A DNA stretch of 64,000 bases from Actinomycetota bacterium (GTDB lineage: Bacteria > Actinomycetota > Geothermincolia > Geothermincolales > RBG-13-55-18): NCBI GenBank assembly GCA_013178005.1, contig JABLXL010000007.1, positions 21,788-85,787 of the forward strand, read 5' to 3'. Shown piece after piece: positions 23,990-31,865 of the stretch (its first letter is position 1; every line of letters begins with the position of its first letter). Below the pieces are notes generated by a model. It ran no database searches, had not been told where the DNA came from, and saw only the letters and a program-made list of their open reading frames with translations. The position numbers were made by a program, and so were the translations under genes.

Positions 23990-24808
23990 ATGAGGAGCCA
24001 TCCAGGAGACCGGGGAACGGTCTTTTGCGCGGTTGACGTGGAGACCTCGGGCCTTTTCATGGGCAGCAGGCTGGTGGAGATAGGCGCGGTGAGGTTCTCC
24101 GCGCAAGGAGCGCTGGACGAATTCCACACCCTGGTCGACCCCGGAGAGCCCATACGGAAGGACGCGACCGACATCCACGGAATAACCGACGCGATGGTGA
24201 AGGGCTGCCCCCATCCCGACGAGGTGATGGAGGAATTCCTCGACTACCTGGAGGGCGCCGTCCTCCTGGCCCACAACGCCCGTTTCGACGTGAGCGTCAT
24301 AGGATCGGAGCTGGCCCGGGCCGGCCTGGATCCTCCATCAAACCACGTTGTGGACACGGTGCTCCTGGCGAGATCCGCCTTTCCGGGTCTGCCCGACTAC
24401 CGGCTTGGAACGGTGGCTAGGTGCCTGGGGATCGTCCAGGACCAACAACACCGCGGGCTGCCGGATGCCCTCGTGGCCATGCATATCTTCCTGCGTTCTC
24501 TCGACGGCTCGCCGGTCCCTCGGCGCGTGGAGGACATACCCGGGTACCTGGGCCATTTTTCCGACATCTCGCCGAGGCTGGAACTGGAGCTGAGAGGCAC
24601 CGCCCGCGACCTTATGGTCCTGGCGAATAGGAAGGCGGTGGTGGAGATGATCTACGACGGCGGATCCTCACCGGGCATGCCGCGCATGGTGACACCGCTC
24701 CAGGTGTGGGGCGGCGAGGACTATGGGTATTTCCGCGCCTACTGCCATCGTTCCGGCACGGTGAAGACCTACCGCATCGACCGCGTGCTGGAGCTCCGCC
24801 TGCCGTAG
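23990..24808 (+). CDS. DEDDh 3'-5' exonuclease fused to a WYL-like domain
   Basis: 272 residues. Residues about 8-175 form an exonuclease of the DNA polymerase III epsilon type: VDVETSG (ExoI Asp/Glu), AHNARFDVSV (ExoII Asp) and QHRGLPDAL (ExoIII His-x4-Asp), so all four acidic residues and the catalytic His are present. The last about 65 residues (KAVVEMIYDGGS ... YFRAYCHRSGTVKTYRIDRV) look like a WYL domain, the nucleotide- or nucleic-acid-sensing fold of many regulators. WYL-exonuclease fusions are unusual; ligand control of nuclease activity is an inference. ATG 23990 has GGAGGG at 6 bases; the in-frame upstream extension is GC-rich and unsupported. It appears to be monocistronic, followed directly by palindromic repeat array 1. 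Confidence 0.87.
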   Translation: MRSHPGDRGTVFCAVDVETSGLFMGSRLVEIGAVRFSAQGALDEFHTLVDPGEPIRKDATDIHGITDAMVKGCPHPDEVMEEFLDYLEGAVLLAHNARFDVSVIGSELARAGLDPPSNHVVDTVLLARSAFPGLPDYRLGTVARCLGIVQDQQHRGLPDALVAMHIFLRSLDGSPVPRRVEDIPGYLGHFSDISPRLELELRGTARDLMVLANRKAVVEMIYDGGSSPGMPRMVTPLQVWGGEDYGYFRAYCHRSGTVKTYRIDRVLELRLP

Positions 24809-24856
24809 GGAGCGGCGCTAAGCCGCATGGGGTATGGAACCCGGGTCGTATCTTGA

Positions 24857-25166
24857 CCCGGGTCGTGTCTTGACTTTTTTGTTCCGGGAAGACTTTGGGT
24901 GTTTGTTTTCCGCCCCGGCGGAATGAAAAAGTAAAGAGAGGATCGGGTATGAACCCGGGTCGTGTCTTGACTTTTTTGTTCCGGGAAGACTTTGGGTGTT
25001 TGTTTTCCGCCCCGGCGGAATGAAAAAGTAAAGACACGACCCCACGCCCGGGTATGCGACCGGGTCGTGGTATGCGACCGGGTCGTATCTTGACTTTTTT
25101 GTTCCGGGAAGACTTTGGATATATGGCTTGCGCTGCGGCGGAATGAAAAAGTAAAGACACGACCCC
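24857..25166. repeat. Palindromic repeat array 1 (three units)
   Basis: Three units of about 87 bases start at 24857-24860, 24957 and 25080. Each opens GGGTCGTGTCTTGACTTTTT and closes with its imperfect reverse complement ending AAGTAAAGACACGACCC, around a variable centre with GGCGG. Unit 1 has a decayed right end. Translations of the units give the same spurious 'YFFIPP' peptide. They resemble REP-type elements spread by RAYT (IS200-like) transposases, but no such gene lies in the window. Confidence 0.85.
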
Positions 25167-25250
25167 ACGTTCACATATAATTGAACGTGATCGAACGGCA
25201 TGTTCGGCAAAACGACCGGTTGGGATTCCGCGCTCATCAGGAGGTGCAAG

Positions 25251-26294
25251 ATGACGGTTTCCGGCAACGGAAAGACGCTTTCGGAGGTCATGCGCGATCT
25301 CGAGGCGATCCCCTTCCGCCCGCGGCCCCTGGGCGGGAGGGCCAGCACATGCCTTGGTTTCTCCGCCGATGCCCTGCCCATGTTGCTCGACACCCGCCGC
25401 GCCACCGCCTGCAAACTCTACCCCTATCCGCACTCCTTCCGCTCCGTCACCTTCACCTCGCTGGACGGCACCCCGCTGGCGGGCAAGCTGGCCCTTCACG
25501 GCGACGGCACACCGCGGCCGGGCCTCGTCTTCTGCCACGGAGTCTTCGGGAGCAAGAACCAGAATTACATCCGCAGCGTGGCCGTAAAGGCGCACCGGGA
25601 ATGGGGCTATAACGTCCTGGCCCTGGACACGCGCGGTTTCGGGGAGAGCCGCTACCTTAGCGACGCCATGGTAACCGGAGGCTGGAAGGAGGGCGAGGAT
25701 GTCATCGCCGCCGCCCGCTTCCTCGGCGGTTTCGCCCAGGTCACCACGGTGGGGGTCTCCGGCTACAGTATGGGCGCTGCGGCCGCCATGATCGCCGCGG
25801 GCATGGACGGGGGGGAGCATATAACCGGAGGGGTGCTGGCATGGAACGGCACCTCCGATACCCGCGGCATGATAGAGTTCATCTCCAGGCCGCCCATGCC
25901 ATGGCAGCCCTTCTTCATCGCCTACCCCCTTTTCAAGGCATGCCTGGTCCTCAAGCTCTCCGGATGGAAGGGATACGAGCACATAAGGGATTTTACCTCC
26001 ATGTTCTCCGCCGCCTGCAGAGATTATTACGGCGTTGACGAAGACGAAGCCTACCGCAAGGCTTCACCGGGAAGCTATGTGCATGGCATCCGCATACCCA
26101 CCGTGCACATCCACGCCCAGGACGACCCCATCGTTCCGGTTCGTGAGGCGGAGATGAACAGCGACGCCGCACGGGACAACCCGCATTTCCGCGTCTGGAT
26201 ACTGCCGCGCGGAGGTCATTGCGCCTTCACGGCCGTGGACAGGGCCTGGTACGAGGGAGTGCTGCGCGGTTTTTTCTCCGCCTGGGCCTCCTGA
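25251..26294 (+). CDS. Alpha/beta hydrolase (YheT/COG0429-like)
   Basis: 347 residues, no signal peptide. The hydrolase fold is clear: oxyanion region VFCHGVFGSKNQNY, an Asp-Arg-Gly turn (DTRGFGESR), the nucleophile elbow GYSMGAAAA, an acidic residue in HAQDDPIVP and the catalytic His in PRGGHCAF. Such enzymes hydrolyse esters or lipids; the substrate is unknown. ATG 25251 follows AGGAGG with 6-base spacing. The gene is bracketed on both sides by three-unit arrays of the same palindromic repeat, so it sits in a repeat-bounded cassette that could be deleted or duplicated by recombination. Confidence 0.88.
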   Translation: MTVSGNGKTLSEVMRDLEAIPFRPRPLGGRASTCLGFSADALPMLLDTRRATACKLYPYPHSFRSVTFTSLDGTPLAGKLALHGDGTPRPGLVFCHGVFGSKNQNYIRSVAVKAHREWGYNVLALDTRGFGESRYLSDAMVTGGWKEGEDVIAAARFLGGFAQVTTVGVSGYSMGAAAAMIAAGMDGGEHITGGVLAWNGTSDTRGMIEFISRPPMPWQPFFIAYPLFKACLVLKLSGWKGYEHIRDFTSMFSAACRDYYGVDEDEAYRKASPGSYVHGIRIPTVHIHAQDDPIVPVREAEMNSDAARDNPHFRVWILPRGGHCAFTAVDRAWYEGVLRGFFSAWAS

Positions 26295-26301
26295 TGAACC
26301 C

Positions 26302-26626
26302 GGGTCGTGTCTTGACTTTTTTGTTCCGAGACCACGAAGGATGTTTGTTTTCCGCCCCGGCGGAATGAAAAAGTAAAGGTACATCCGGGTATGAACCCGG
26401 GTCGTGTCTTGACTTTTTTGTTCCGGGATGAGGTTGGGTGTTTGTCTTCCGCCCCGGCGGAATGAAAAAGTAAAGACACGACCCCACGCCCGGGTACGAC
26501 CCCACGCCCGGGTATGCGACCGGGTCGTGGTATGCGACCGGGTCGTGTCTTGACTTTTTTGTTCCGAGACCACGAAGGATATTTGTCTTCCGCCCCGGCG
26601 GAATGAAAAAGTAAAGACACGACCCC
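26302..26626. repeat. Palindromic repeat array 2 (three units)
   Basis: Units begin at 26302, 26399 and 26540, with the same outer arms as array 1 (GGGTCGTGTCTTGAC / AAGACACGACCC). Units 4 and 6 share a centre variant (GAGACCACGAAGGAT). The first unit starts 8 bases after the stop codon of the hydrolase. Between units, short pieces (ACGCCCGGGTATGCGACC) recur. Confidence 0.85.
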
Positions 26627-26720
26627 ACGTGCGGGTATATTCCACCACCTCCAGGGAAAAATAACAGCGGCATAAGAGACGGCACACAGTCAACGGCACG
26701 GTCAGGCACGGAGGTGAGAC

Positions 26721-27209
26721 ATGTCCAGGGAGAGCAAGGTGCTGAAGGTTGGTGACAGGGCTCCGGAGTTCAGGCTTCCGGATGCCGCTACGGGCGAGGA
26801 GGTTGCCCTTTCCGACTTACTGGACCGTCCCTTGATGATCTACTTCGGCAGGGGCACCTGGTGACCGCACTGCCGCGAGTATATGGGTCATATACAGGAC
26901 ATCCTGCCGGAACTGGAAAAACGCGGCGCGCGTGCGGTGGTCATCCTTGCCGAAAAGTTGGAACGTATCCGGGAATACCTCAGGAAAAAGCCTTTTCCCT
27001 TCCCCGTGCTCTCCGACGCGAGGCGCACGGTGGTCAAGGAATACGGCGTCTACGTGCGGGTCAATTTTGAGTCAGTGCACATCGCGCGCCCCGCAAACTT
27101 CGTGCTGGACAGCGGGGGAATTATAAGATACATCTTCATCGCGAGTATCCAGACGGAGTACCCACCCGACGAGGAAATACTGGCGGCCATCGACGAGGCC
27201 GCAGGGTAA
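26721..27209 (+). CDS. Peroxiredoxin-like (AhpC/TSA) selenoprotein with in-frame UGA
   Basis: 162 codons read as one frame with a single TGA at 26862-26864 (codon 48). The N-terminus is a normal redoxin start (KVLKVGDRAPEFRLPD) and the TGA falls exactly where the family has the first Cys of the RGTWCPxCR motif: FGRGTW-U-PHCREYM. The rest continues in frame (LPELEKRGARAVVILAEKLE ... FPVLSDARRTVVKEYGV) to TAA. A SECIS-like hairpin lies 14 bases after the UGA. Sec in place of the peroxidatic Cys is known in some bacterial peroxiredoxins and raises peroxide reactivity. GGAGG lies 6 bases before ATG 26721. A simple nonsense mutation is possible but does not explain the hairpin or the intact downstream frame. 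Sec machinery genes are not in this window. It probably reduces peroxides in the cytoplasm. Confidence 0.88.
26862..26895 (+). promoter_or_regulatory. UGA codon plus bacterial SECIS-like hairpin
   Basis: GTATATG (26879-26885) and CATATAC (26889-26895) form a perfect 7-bp stem with a GGT loop. The loop starts 21 bases after the UGA. This meets the usual bacterial SECIS rules: a short stem, a G at the loop start, and 16-37 bases from the UGA to the loop. Confidence 0.75.
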
Positions 27210-27249
27210 GGCGGTTCGTCCCCCAGCCATACCGAACCCGGCAAACCCT

Positions 27250-27278
27250 TTGACGGTGCCGTATCTTGGGTTTATATT
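27250..27278 (+). promoter_or_regulatory. Promoter for the lipoprotein hydrolase gene
   Basis: TTGACG (27250-27255) and TATATT (27273-27278) with a 17-base spacer; each matches consensus in five of six positions. About 115 bases lie between it and the start codon. Confidence 0.55.
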
Positions 27279-27399
27279 TTAGGCATACATTGCCGGGGGA
27301 AGCGTCTGGTATGTGGGTCACGACACCAAGCGAGGACGCCTGCGACCGGGAGCTTCCCACGTTATGGGGGAACCGCTGGAAACGATTGGGGGGATGGCC

Positions 27400-29292
27400 A
27401 TGTTCTCGCGTCATGAACGACTCGTGGGTACCACCTTGACCGTGTTATGTGCGGTATCGCTTCTCGTGCTCATCCCGCTCGCGGGCTGCTACCAGCCGGG
27501 CGGGCCGGTGCCCGAAACACCACATCCCGGGGTGTCGCGCGCCTGGACGCAGGAGGAGGTCGACGCGGTGGTGGTGATGGAGGAGCAGACTGTGGCCGCT
27601 CCACTGCCGGAGGAATGGGGCGCACCAGACGCCTGCGACGAGATACGTTTCCTGCGCTTCCGTCCCGCCGACGGCTCGACCCTGTACCCCACGGACCCGG
27701 GTCGGGTGAACCCGCAAACTACCGACGCCATGCTGGTCATGCTGCCCGGAATCCTGGAGGGCGCCAACGGTTTCGAGTACCTTGGCCGCCAGATGGTCTA
27801 CATGGCCAGGGTCCAGGACGGCCTGGACCTGGAGATATGGGCGGTGGAGAGGCGACCCAACCGGCTCGAGGACCTCTCGGTGGCCAATTACCTTGAGGGG
27901 GAGCTCGACGCCGGCAACATCACCGCCATCGAGGCGGCGCGCAAGGCCATCGATTACTACTACTTGGGCGAGGAGGTGAACGGCCGCGTGTTTAAGGGGT
28001 GGCTCAAGGACCCCGACGTGCCCTTCCTGGCCGAGTTCGGGCTGGCCCTGGCCACCGAGGACGTCTTCAAGGTCATCGAGGCCATGGTGCCCGACCCCGC
28101 GGTGAGGAAGGAAAAGGTTTTCGTGGGCGGCCATTCCCTGGGCGGCATCATGACCTCCATGTTCGCGGGGTGGGATCGCGACGGCGACCCCTCAACCCTG
28201 GACGACGCGGGCTTCAACAACTGCGCCGGGCTCTTCGGGTTCGACACCACCGTGACCCCGGTAAGCGCCATGGTGGATCCCATCTTGAAACAGCTCCCGC
28301 AGGGCATCCAGGACCTGGTAAGCGACATCTCGGCGGAAAACTACGGCACGCTGGTCAAGGCGTTGCGGGAGGACCCCCATTCCAACCGCATCCTGCCCTT
28401 CCCCATGATCGACGCCGAGGCCATGAGCCTTCTGGAGGCGGTAGCCATGCTGGCCTACTACGACCCCGACTCCGAGTGCACGGTCATGCGCGAGGTGCCC
28501 TTCTCCGATTCCGCCCATATCCTCCTGCGCTTCCTGCACTCCAGGGACTTCCAGACCTTCATGGACGGCGTTCCCCAGATCACCGACTTCCGCTACACCA
28601 ACGAGGCCATGCTGGGGATCGTTTTCGACGACAACTTCGCCCCCCTGGGGATGATCCAGAACAGCATGGGTTTCCTGGAGGGCGGCACGGTGGTGAAGAA
28701 GAGCTTCCCCCAGAGCGACTTACTCATGAGCATTCCCCTCCTCTCCGACCTGGTGGGCTCCATGCTCGGAAAGGGGCCGTACTTCATCGCCAACGACGCC
28801 GGGCCGTCACCTTTCGAGCTGGGGAAGGGCCCCCTCTACCGCTGGGCCAACTTCGACGAGGTGGGCAGCGAGGATGACCCCCTCTTCCAGGATACGGGAG
28901 GCGCCACCACTTACACCACCACCGAGAACGAGGTAAGCGACATACGGGACGTGGCGAGGGTTATCTTCAAGGGGCCCCTCAACCTCACCGAGTGGTACTT
29001 CTCCACCCGCCTGGTGGCGGATATCGTGGCCGCGCTATTCCCCTTCGGAAGGGACTATGGCATCAATTTCCTCCACGGCGACAAGTTGGAAAGCATGCCC
29101 AAGATCGAATTCATCGCCGAGCAGGGGGTGCTGAGCGGAGGGACCTTCATGTTCCTTCCCATCCCCGGAGAGCGCGAGCTCATCAAGGGCTACAACCACA
29201 TGGATGTGCTCACCGCCTGCGCCAGCGCTCCCCAGCGCAGGGAGAACGAAGTCATCCGCCCACTGATCGAATTCGTCAAAGAGAACCTGTAG
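27400..29292 (+). CDS. Exported lipoprotein with alpha/beta hydrolase fold
   Basis: 630 residues. The signal peptide ends in a perfect lipobox (LIPLAGC, Cys near residue 27), so the protein is lipid-anchored outside the membrane. The nucleophile elbow GGHSLGG appears near residue 245, preceded by a strand with AMLVMLPGILEGANG. The C-terminal half is long, with a late His in IKGYNHMDVLTA that could complete the triad. Large insertions make it about twice a normal hydrolase. Extracellular lipase or esterase activity is likely; the substrate is unknown. ATG 27400 has a G-run at 6 bases; ATG 27394 is an alternative. The next 650 bases have no gene. Confidence 0.86.
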   Translation: MFSRHERLVGTTLTVLCAVSLLVLIPLAGCYQPGGPVPETPHPGVSRAWTQEEVDAVVVMEEQTVAAPLPEEWGAPDACDEIRFLRFRPADGSTLYPTDPGRVNPQTTDAMLVMLPGILEGANGFEYLGRQMVYMARVQDGLDLEIWAVERRPNRLEDLSVANYLEGELDAGNITAIEAARKAIDYYYLGEEVNGRVFKGWLKDPDVPFLAEFGLALATEDVFKVIEAMVPDPAVRKEKVFVGGHSLGGIMTSMFAGWDRDGDPSTLDDAGFNNCAGLFGFDTTVTPVSAMVDPILKQLPQGIQDLVSDISAENYGTLVKALREDPHSNRILPFPMIDAEAMSLLEAVAMLAYYDPDSECTVMREVPFSDSAHILLRFLHSRDFQTFMDGVPQITDFRYTNEAMLGIVFDDNFAPLGMIQNSMGFLEGGTVVKKSFPQSDLLMSIPLLSDLVGSMLGKGPYFIANDAGPSPFELGKGPLYRWANFDEVGSEDDPLFQDTGGATTYTTTENEVSDIRDVARVIFKGPLNLTEWYFSTRLVADIVAALFPFGRDYGINFLHGDKLESMPKIEFIAEQGVLSGGTFMFLPIPGERELIKGYNHMDVLTACASAPQRRENEVIRPLIEFVKENL

Positions 29293-29937
29293 GGGCGAGG
29301 AGAACGACCGGACTGGAAAAGGGATCGAGTCGGATCTGCTCCGGGATGAAGAGTCCGTGAGGAACGGACATGGTTTTTCACGGATGGAAACGTCCAGCGA
29401 GCTTGCGTCTCATGCTCGCCCCAGCAACCTGGCGGGTGTGGCGAGCAGCGCCGCGTATTTCCCAGGCCATCCGCATTCGAGTTGGTTCCTGCAAGCAGAC
29501 ATGCAAGGCCGGATGGCCGCGACACCCATATACTGACCATCTCCCCCGCCTTGGCCGTTCGCGCATAGATCCAGTGTGGGGAAACCAAACCACCGCCAGG
29601 CGAAAAGATTATCCTACCCAAGCCGACGCGCATACAGGCCAGGTGAGCAGCGAGAAGCAAGGGCGAGCGTCTTGCCTCCAACAAGCTTCCTCCTCCCACT
29701 CCCCTGCGCGGCCGGGATGTCGCGCGTGCCGACCAGGCGAATGCCGACCGGCCAGGATGAGCGTCATGCCTTCGATAGGTTTCCTTCTCCCATCTGCCTG
29801 TGCGACCGGTGGGCGGGCGCGCCGACCCGGTGAGTGCTAGAATCGATGCCGGAGGCAAGCCTTGGGGCTGCGCACCCACAGCACCGACCAGGTGGGGGGT
29901 TACTAAACCGCGGCCGTTGCGTGGCGAGGAGGGGATT
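29293..29937. other. Intergenic stretch with a degenerate tandem duplication
   Basis: About 645 bases. The left part has no recognised feature. At 29661-29750 and 29754-29840 two diverged copies of an approximately 88-base unit lie head to tail (GAGCGTC.TGCCT, TTCCT.CTCCCA and CCTG.GCG.CCGG are shared). No product or hairpin is obvious. Confidence 0.5.
29661..29840. repeat. Two diverged head-to-tail copies of an ~88-bp unit
   Basis: Copy 1 (29661-29750) and copy 2 (29754-29840) share GAGCGTCxTGCCT, TTCCTxCTCCCA and GCCGACC blocks at matching spacing. Identity is perhaps 70 percent by eye. Confidence 0.5.
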
Positions 29938-31659
29938 ATGTTAGATGTGCTCATCAGGGGCGGAAGGATAGTGGATGGCACCGGCTCCGCCGCCAGGAGG
30001 GCGGACGTGGCCGTGAAGGGAGGCAGGATCGACGAGGTCGGAGACCTGCCGGGCGCCGACGCAGTGAAGGTCATCGAAGCGGACGGGAAGGTGGTCTCGC
30101 CCGGCTTCATAGACATCCATTCCCACAACGATCTCTATGTCATCCGCGACGACTTCAAGGAGCTCTTCGAGCCCTATATAAGGCAGGGCATCACCACCAG
30201 CGTGGTCTCCAACTGCGGGTGGTCGCCGGCGCCATGGCCGCGGGAGAACGGCACCCTGTTCCATTCCACCCTGCAGACCATGGGGGTTTCCAGGAGCTTC
30301 CAACCGGAATGGGAGACCTGCGGAGAGTTCTTCGCCTGGCTCGAGCGAAGGGGTCTCCCCATCAACTTCGTGCCCCTCTCGGCCCACGGCCCCATCCGCA
30401 TCGCGGCGATGGGCGAGAGCGCACGTTTCTGCACGGAAGACGAGCTCGCGCAGATGAAGAAACTCCTGTGCAGGGATATGGAGGACGGGTGTCGAGGTTT
30501 TTCCACCGGCTTGACATACTTCCCCGGCATGTTCGCCCACACCGACGAGATCGTGGAGCTGGCCAAAGTGGCCAACGAGTACGGCGGACGCTACGTCACC
30601 CACGTGCGCAGCCTCACCTCCACTTTCGCCCGTTCGGTGGAGGAGGCCGTGGAGATAGCCCAGCGCAGCGGTTCTTCCCTGCAGGTCAGCCACTTCATGG
30701 CCGTGCCGGACCTGGGACGGCTGGGAGACATCCTTTACGAGATCGTTGGCATCCTGGAGAGGATAAACAGGGTGGTTTCCCTGCCCGGCGTTCCCAACGC
30801 TCAGCTCAAGCAGGGGTACCAGGTGGTGAACCGCGCCCTCGAGAAGGGGATGGACGTTGGGCTTGACTTCATCCCCTACGTCATGGGCAACACCACCGTG
30901 ACCCAGCTCTATCCGCCCTGGGCGCTGGCGGGGGGAACGGATGCGCTCCTGCGCCGACTCGCTGACCCCGGGGAGCGCGCCAGGATCAGGAAGGACGTGG
31001 AGACACTGAAGGACCGCTGGCCGCAGTGGGAGCCCGGCTCATGGGCCACCAATTACCTCAAGTGCCTGAGTTATAAGATGCTCACCATCCTCTCCGTGGG
31101 CAGCGCGAAGAACAGCGACTTGGAGGGCAAGCGTGTGGTCGACCTGGCGAAGGAAGCGGGAAAGCATCCCTTCGACTTCCTCGCCGACCTGACCATCGAG
31201 GAGGAAGGGGCGGTTGTCTTCATCATGGGCATCTCCCCGGGTCCCTGGTCGGAGAAAGTGTTCCTGCAGGGGCAGGATCATCCCCAGCTCTCGGTGGGAG
31301 CGGACGTGCTCTTCCCGGAAAAGGGGGCGCCGCCGCAGACCGCCTACGGCACCTTTCCGCGCATCTTACAACATTACGTGAGGGAGCTGGGGCTCTATAG
31401 CCTGGAAAACGCCGTGCACCGCTGCACGGGACTCGCGGCCTCCCGCTTCGGGTTGACGGACCGCGGGGTCATAAGGAGGGGCGCCGCCGCGGACCTGGTA
31501 GTGTTCGACCCCGAGACCGTCCGCGATAACTCCACCTTCCGCGACCCCAGGAGGTACCCCTCCGGCATCGATTACGTGCTGGTGAACGGCGCGGTGGCGC
31601 TGGAAAACAACTCCTATCACGCGGACGCGCTCGGAGGCAAGGTGCTGGCCGCGGGTTAA
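29938..31659 (+). CDS. Amidohydrolase, N-acyl-D-amino-acid deacylase (D-aminoacylase) family
   Basis: 573 residues, no signal peptide. The N-terminal sandwich domain (MLDVLIRGGRIVDGTG) and the metal motif FIDIHSHND near residue 63 are typical of the family. Further ligands are plausible in CGWSP (Cys) and in YVTHVRS (His near 220); GADV near the C-terminus may supply the Asp. The C-terminal sandwich ends RRGAAADLVVFDP, the standard tail of this family. These enzymes remove acyl groups from N-acyl-D-amino acids or cleave related ureido/amide compounds; the exact substrate is unclear. ATG 29938 follows GGAGG with 5-base spacing. The gene is alone and convergent with the next acyl-CoA synthetase. 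Confidence 0.86.
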   Translation: MLDVLIRGGRIVDGTGSAARRADVAVKGGRIDEVGDLPGADAVKVIEADGKVVSPGFIDIHSHNDLYVIRDDFKELFEPYIRQGITTSVVSNCGWSPAPWPRENGTLFHSTLQTMGVSRSFQPEWETCGEFFAWLERRGLPINFVPLSAHGPIRIAAMGESARFCTEDELAQMKKLLCRDMEDGCRGFSTGLTYFPGMFAHTDEIVELAKVANEYGGRYVTHVRSLTSTFARSVEEAVEIAQRSGSSLQVSHFMAVPDLGRLGDILYEIVGILERINRVVSLPGVPNAQLKQGYQVVNRALEKGMDVGLDFIPYVMGNTTVTQLYPPWALAGGTDALLRRLADPGERARIRKDVETLKDRWPQWEPGSWATNYLKCLSYKMLTILSVGSAKNSDLEGKRVVDLAKEAGKHPFDFLADLTIEEEGAVVFIMGISPGPWSEKVFLQGQDHPQLSVGADVLFPEKGAPPQTAYGTFPRILQHYVRELGLYSLENAVHRCTGLAASRFGLTDRGVIRRGAAADLVVFDPETVRDNSTFRDPRRYPSGIDYVLVNGAVALENNSYHADALGGKVLAAG

Positions 31660-31810
31660 AGCGACTTATCCTTTGGCGGCAGGCTCCTTCGCCAGGCGCA
31701 GGAAACAATGTCACCGGAGAAAGACCGGGACGGCAGAAGGCATTCCATACAAGCTTCCTTGGAATTAAAAGGAAAACACCGGCACGGCCACGCGTAAGAT
31801 CCAAACAGGA

Positions 31811-31833
31811 GAAGGCGCCGAAAAAGCGCCTTC
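31811..31833. terminator. Hairpin between convergent genes
   Basis: GAAGGCGC (31811-31818) and GCGCCTTC (31826-31833), perfect, with a CGAAAAA loop. It lies 150 bases after the amidohydrolase and 33 bases after the convergent acyl-CoA synthetase stop. T-runs are weak on both sides. Confidence 0.55.
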
Positions 31834-31865
31834 GCAGAAGCAGAGAAAAAGTCGCCCTTGCCCGG

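Noticed and set aside
24612..25982. Minus-strand frames with repeated 'YFFIPP' peptides near the arrays (also at 26064-26709)
   Set aside because: They are translations of the palindromic repeats and antisense of the hydrolase; no independent coding signal.
24857..26626. CRISPR array
   Set aside because: Units are long imperfect palindromes with no regular unique spacers, and no cas genes are present.
26862..26864. TGA as a simple nonsense mutation in a peroxiredoxin pseudogene
   Set aside because: The only stop falls exactly on the active-site Cys codon, the downstream frame is intact, and a SECIS-like hairpin follows; a read error remains possible but less likely.
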